Assembly (NCBI GenBank): GCA_016927115.1
Contig: JAFGNH010000021.1
Span: 1-64,000, forward strand
DNA from: Anaerolineales bacterium
GTDB taxonomy: Bacteria > Chloroflexota > Anaerolineae > Anaerolineales > E44-bin32
DNA length: 64,000 nt
Reading direction: 5' to 3'
The translations under genes were made by a program, and so were the position numbers. This document shows positions 63,310 to 64,000 of the stretch, piece by piece (position 1 is the first letter of the stretch; each line of letters opens with the position of its first letter). The notes below the pieces were generated by a model. The model worked only from the letters and a program-made list of their open reading frames with translations, was not told the origin of the DNA and ran no database searches.

Positions 63310-64000
63310 ATGAGCCTGGAAATCCCAAAAGAAACCTGGACCGGTCAGGTACGAGAGGTGACACTCGGGGCAACCTCAGAACAGGGCGGCTCCCGAAAAT
63401 CCACCATCACCGTTGGCGGCGAGACCACCCTGCCGTTCCTGACCCACGAAGGAGCTATCCCCCATCCAGCAGCACTCGCGGTCGAAATCCGCAGCAGTAA
63501 ACCTGAGGGTTGGTCGCCGCTGCTGGAAAAAGCCTGGGGGGAAGCGATGAACGATCCGGCCGAATGGGCGAAGGCTGCTGAAGAGGCAGGTGCTGATCTG
63601 CTCTACTTTGTACTCAATGCTACCGATTCCAGTGGCAGCCCGACAACACCGGAGAAAGCCGTGGAAGCCGTCAGGAATGTACTTGAGGCTTCCACCATAC
63701 CACTGGCTGTAATCGGCCCCGGTCAGTCGGACCTGGATAACGAACTTCTGGTCCCTGCTGCAGAAGCAGCCGAGGGTGAGCGATTGCTGCTGGGCACCTG
63801 TGAGGAAAAAAACTACCGCACTATCGTAGCAGCAGCACTTGCACACAACCACCTCGTACAGTCCCGCACACCGATGGACGTGAATTTGTCCAAACAGCTC
63901 GTTATCCTGATTCACGACATGGGTATGCCGCTGGAGCGCATCGTGCTGGATCCGACCACCGGTGCTCTTGGTTACGGCATCGAATACGGTTTTTCCGTCA
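63310..64000 (+). CDS. acsD: Corrinoid iron-sulfur protein small subunit (partial)
   Basis: The window ends inside this gene; 230 residues are visible. They match the delta/small subunit of the corrinoid Fe-S protein that carries the methyl group to AcsB: ETWTGQVREVTLG at the start, VGGETTLPFLTHEGAIPHP, then PMDVNLSKQLVILIHDMG and DPTTGALGYGIEYGFS, the TIM-barrel strands of the family. The start follows GGAGGAATAAC. The large subunit (acsC), methyltransferase and accessory genes probably lie beyond the edge. Confidence 0.93.
   Translation, partial: MSLEIPKETWTGQVREVTLGATSEQGGSRKSTITVGGETTLPFLTHEGAIPHPAALAVEIRSSKPEGWSPLLEKAWGEAMNDPAEWAKAAEEAGADLLYFVLNATDSSGSPTTPEKAVEAVRNVLEASTIPLAVIGPGQSDLDNELLVPAAEAAEGERLLLGTCEEKNYRTIVAAALAHNHLVQSRTPMDVNLSKQLVILIHDMGMPLERIVLDPTTGALGYGIEYGFSV

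Noticed and set aside
63376-63915. Minus-strand open frame of 179 codons
   Set aside because: It is antisense to the start of acsD, whose own frame runs off the window end and has clear family motifs and a ribosome site.

Overview
The window looks like a chromosomal segment of an anaerobic bacterium, most likely a Chloroflexota of the Anaerolineae type. This is inferred from gene content and protein style and was not tested by any search. Supporting signs are Thr/Pro/Ser-rich secreted tails, DUF2085 and DUF4388 proteins, SLH repeats of the 'GYTAGC...CP' style, very long PAS-rich hybrid kinases, and a bacterial CODH/acetyl-CoA synthase locus together with a bifunctional penicillin-binding protein. 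I see no transposase, integrase, phage gene or CRISPR array.

Layout. 1-290: two copies of a palindromic repeat. 291-9047: a class A PBP, a divergent DNA-methyltransferase-like protein, a lipoprotein and an HExxH membrane protein; the last two converge on six 46-bp tandem repeats. 9159-17155: sugar-nucleotide epimerase, 3-methyladenine glycosylase, diguanylate cyclase, YjbQ, LmbE-type deacetylase, alpha-glucan phosphorylase and two tandem UPF0316 proteins. 17285-19462: a DUF4388 / small GTPase / V4R signalling group. 19641-24802: a TPP-riboswitch operon for thiamine uptake and pyrophosphorylation (thiN-thiB-thiP-thiQ plus a DUF402 gene). 24956-26617: two small membrane proteins and tRNA-Asn. 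27254-38392: two giant cytoplasmic hybrid histidine kinases, the first preceded by an unexplained long-range inverted repeat. 38665-42617: three secreted proteins forming a cohesin-dockerin-SLH set. 42854-47715: a J-domain/FGE-fold fusion, a lipoprotein gene frameshifted at a C7 tract, a membrane protein and glutamine synthetase.

The last 16 kb is dominated by corrinoids. A B12-binding-domain protein with a probable mutase-like barrel is paired with an opine-dehydrogenase-like oxidoreductase (48258-51135). Facing it is a long minus-strand run under a cobalamin riboswitch (57773 down to 51154): btuF-btuC-btuD, cobS, a CbiR-like cobamide-remodelling TIM barrel, cobU, a TlpA-type thioredoxin and an Lgt-like protein. 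Diverging from this is the Wood-Ljungdahl core: a small HMA-fold protein lacking CxxC, cooS, acsB and acsD (the corrinoid Fe-S protein small subunit, cut by the window end). The simplest reading is that cobamide import and remodelling supply the corrinoid methyl carrier of the acetyl-CoA pathway and perhaps the B12-domain protein.

Promoters that can be read are mostly TATAAT-like, several with an extended TGn element. In three cases (291, 9047 minus, 26187 minus) the -10 box lies 6-8 nt before the ATG, which suggests leaderless mRNAs. No homology search was run; domain calls rest on motif recognition.
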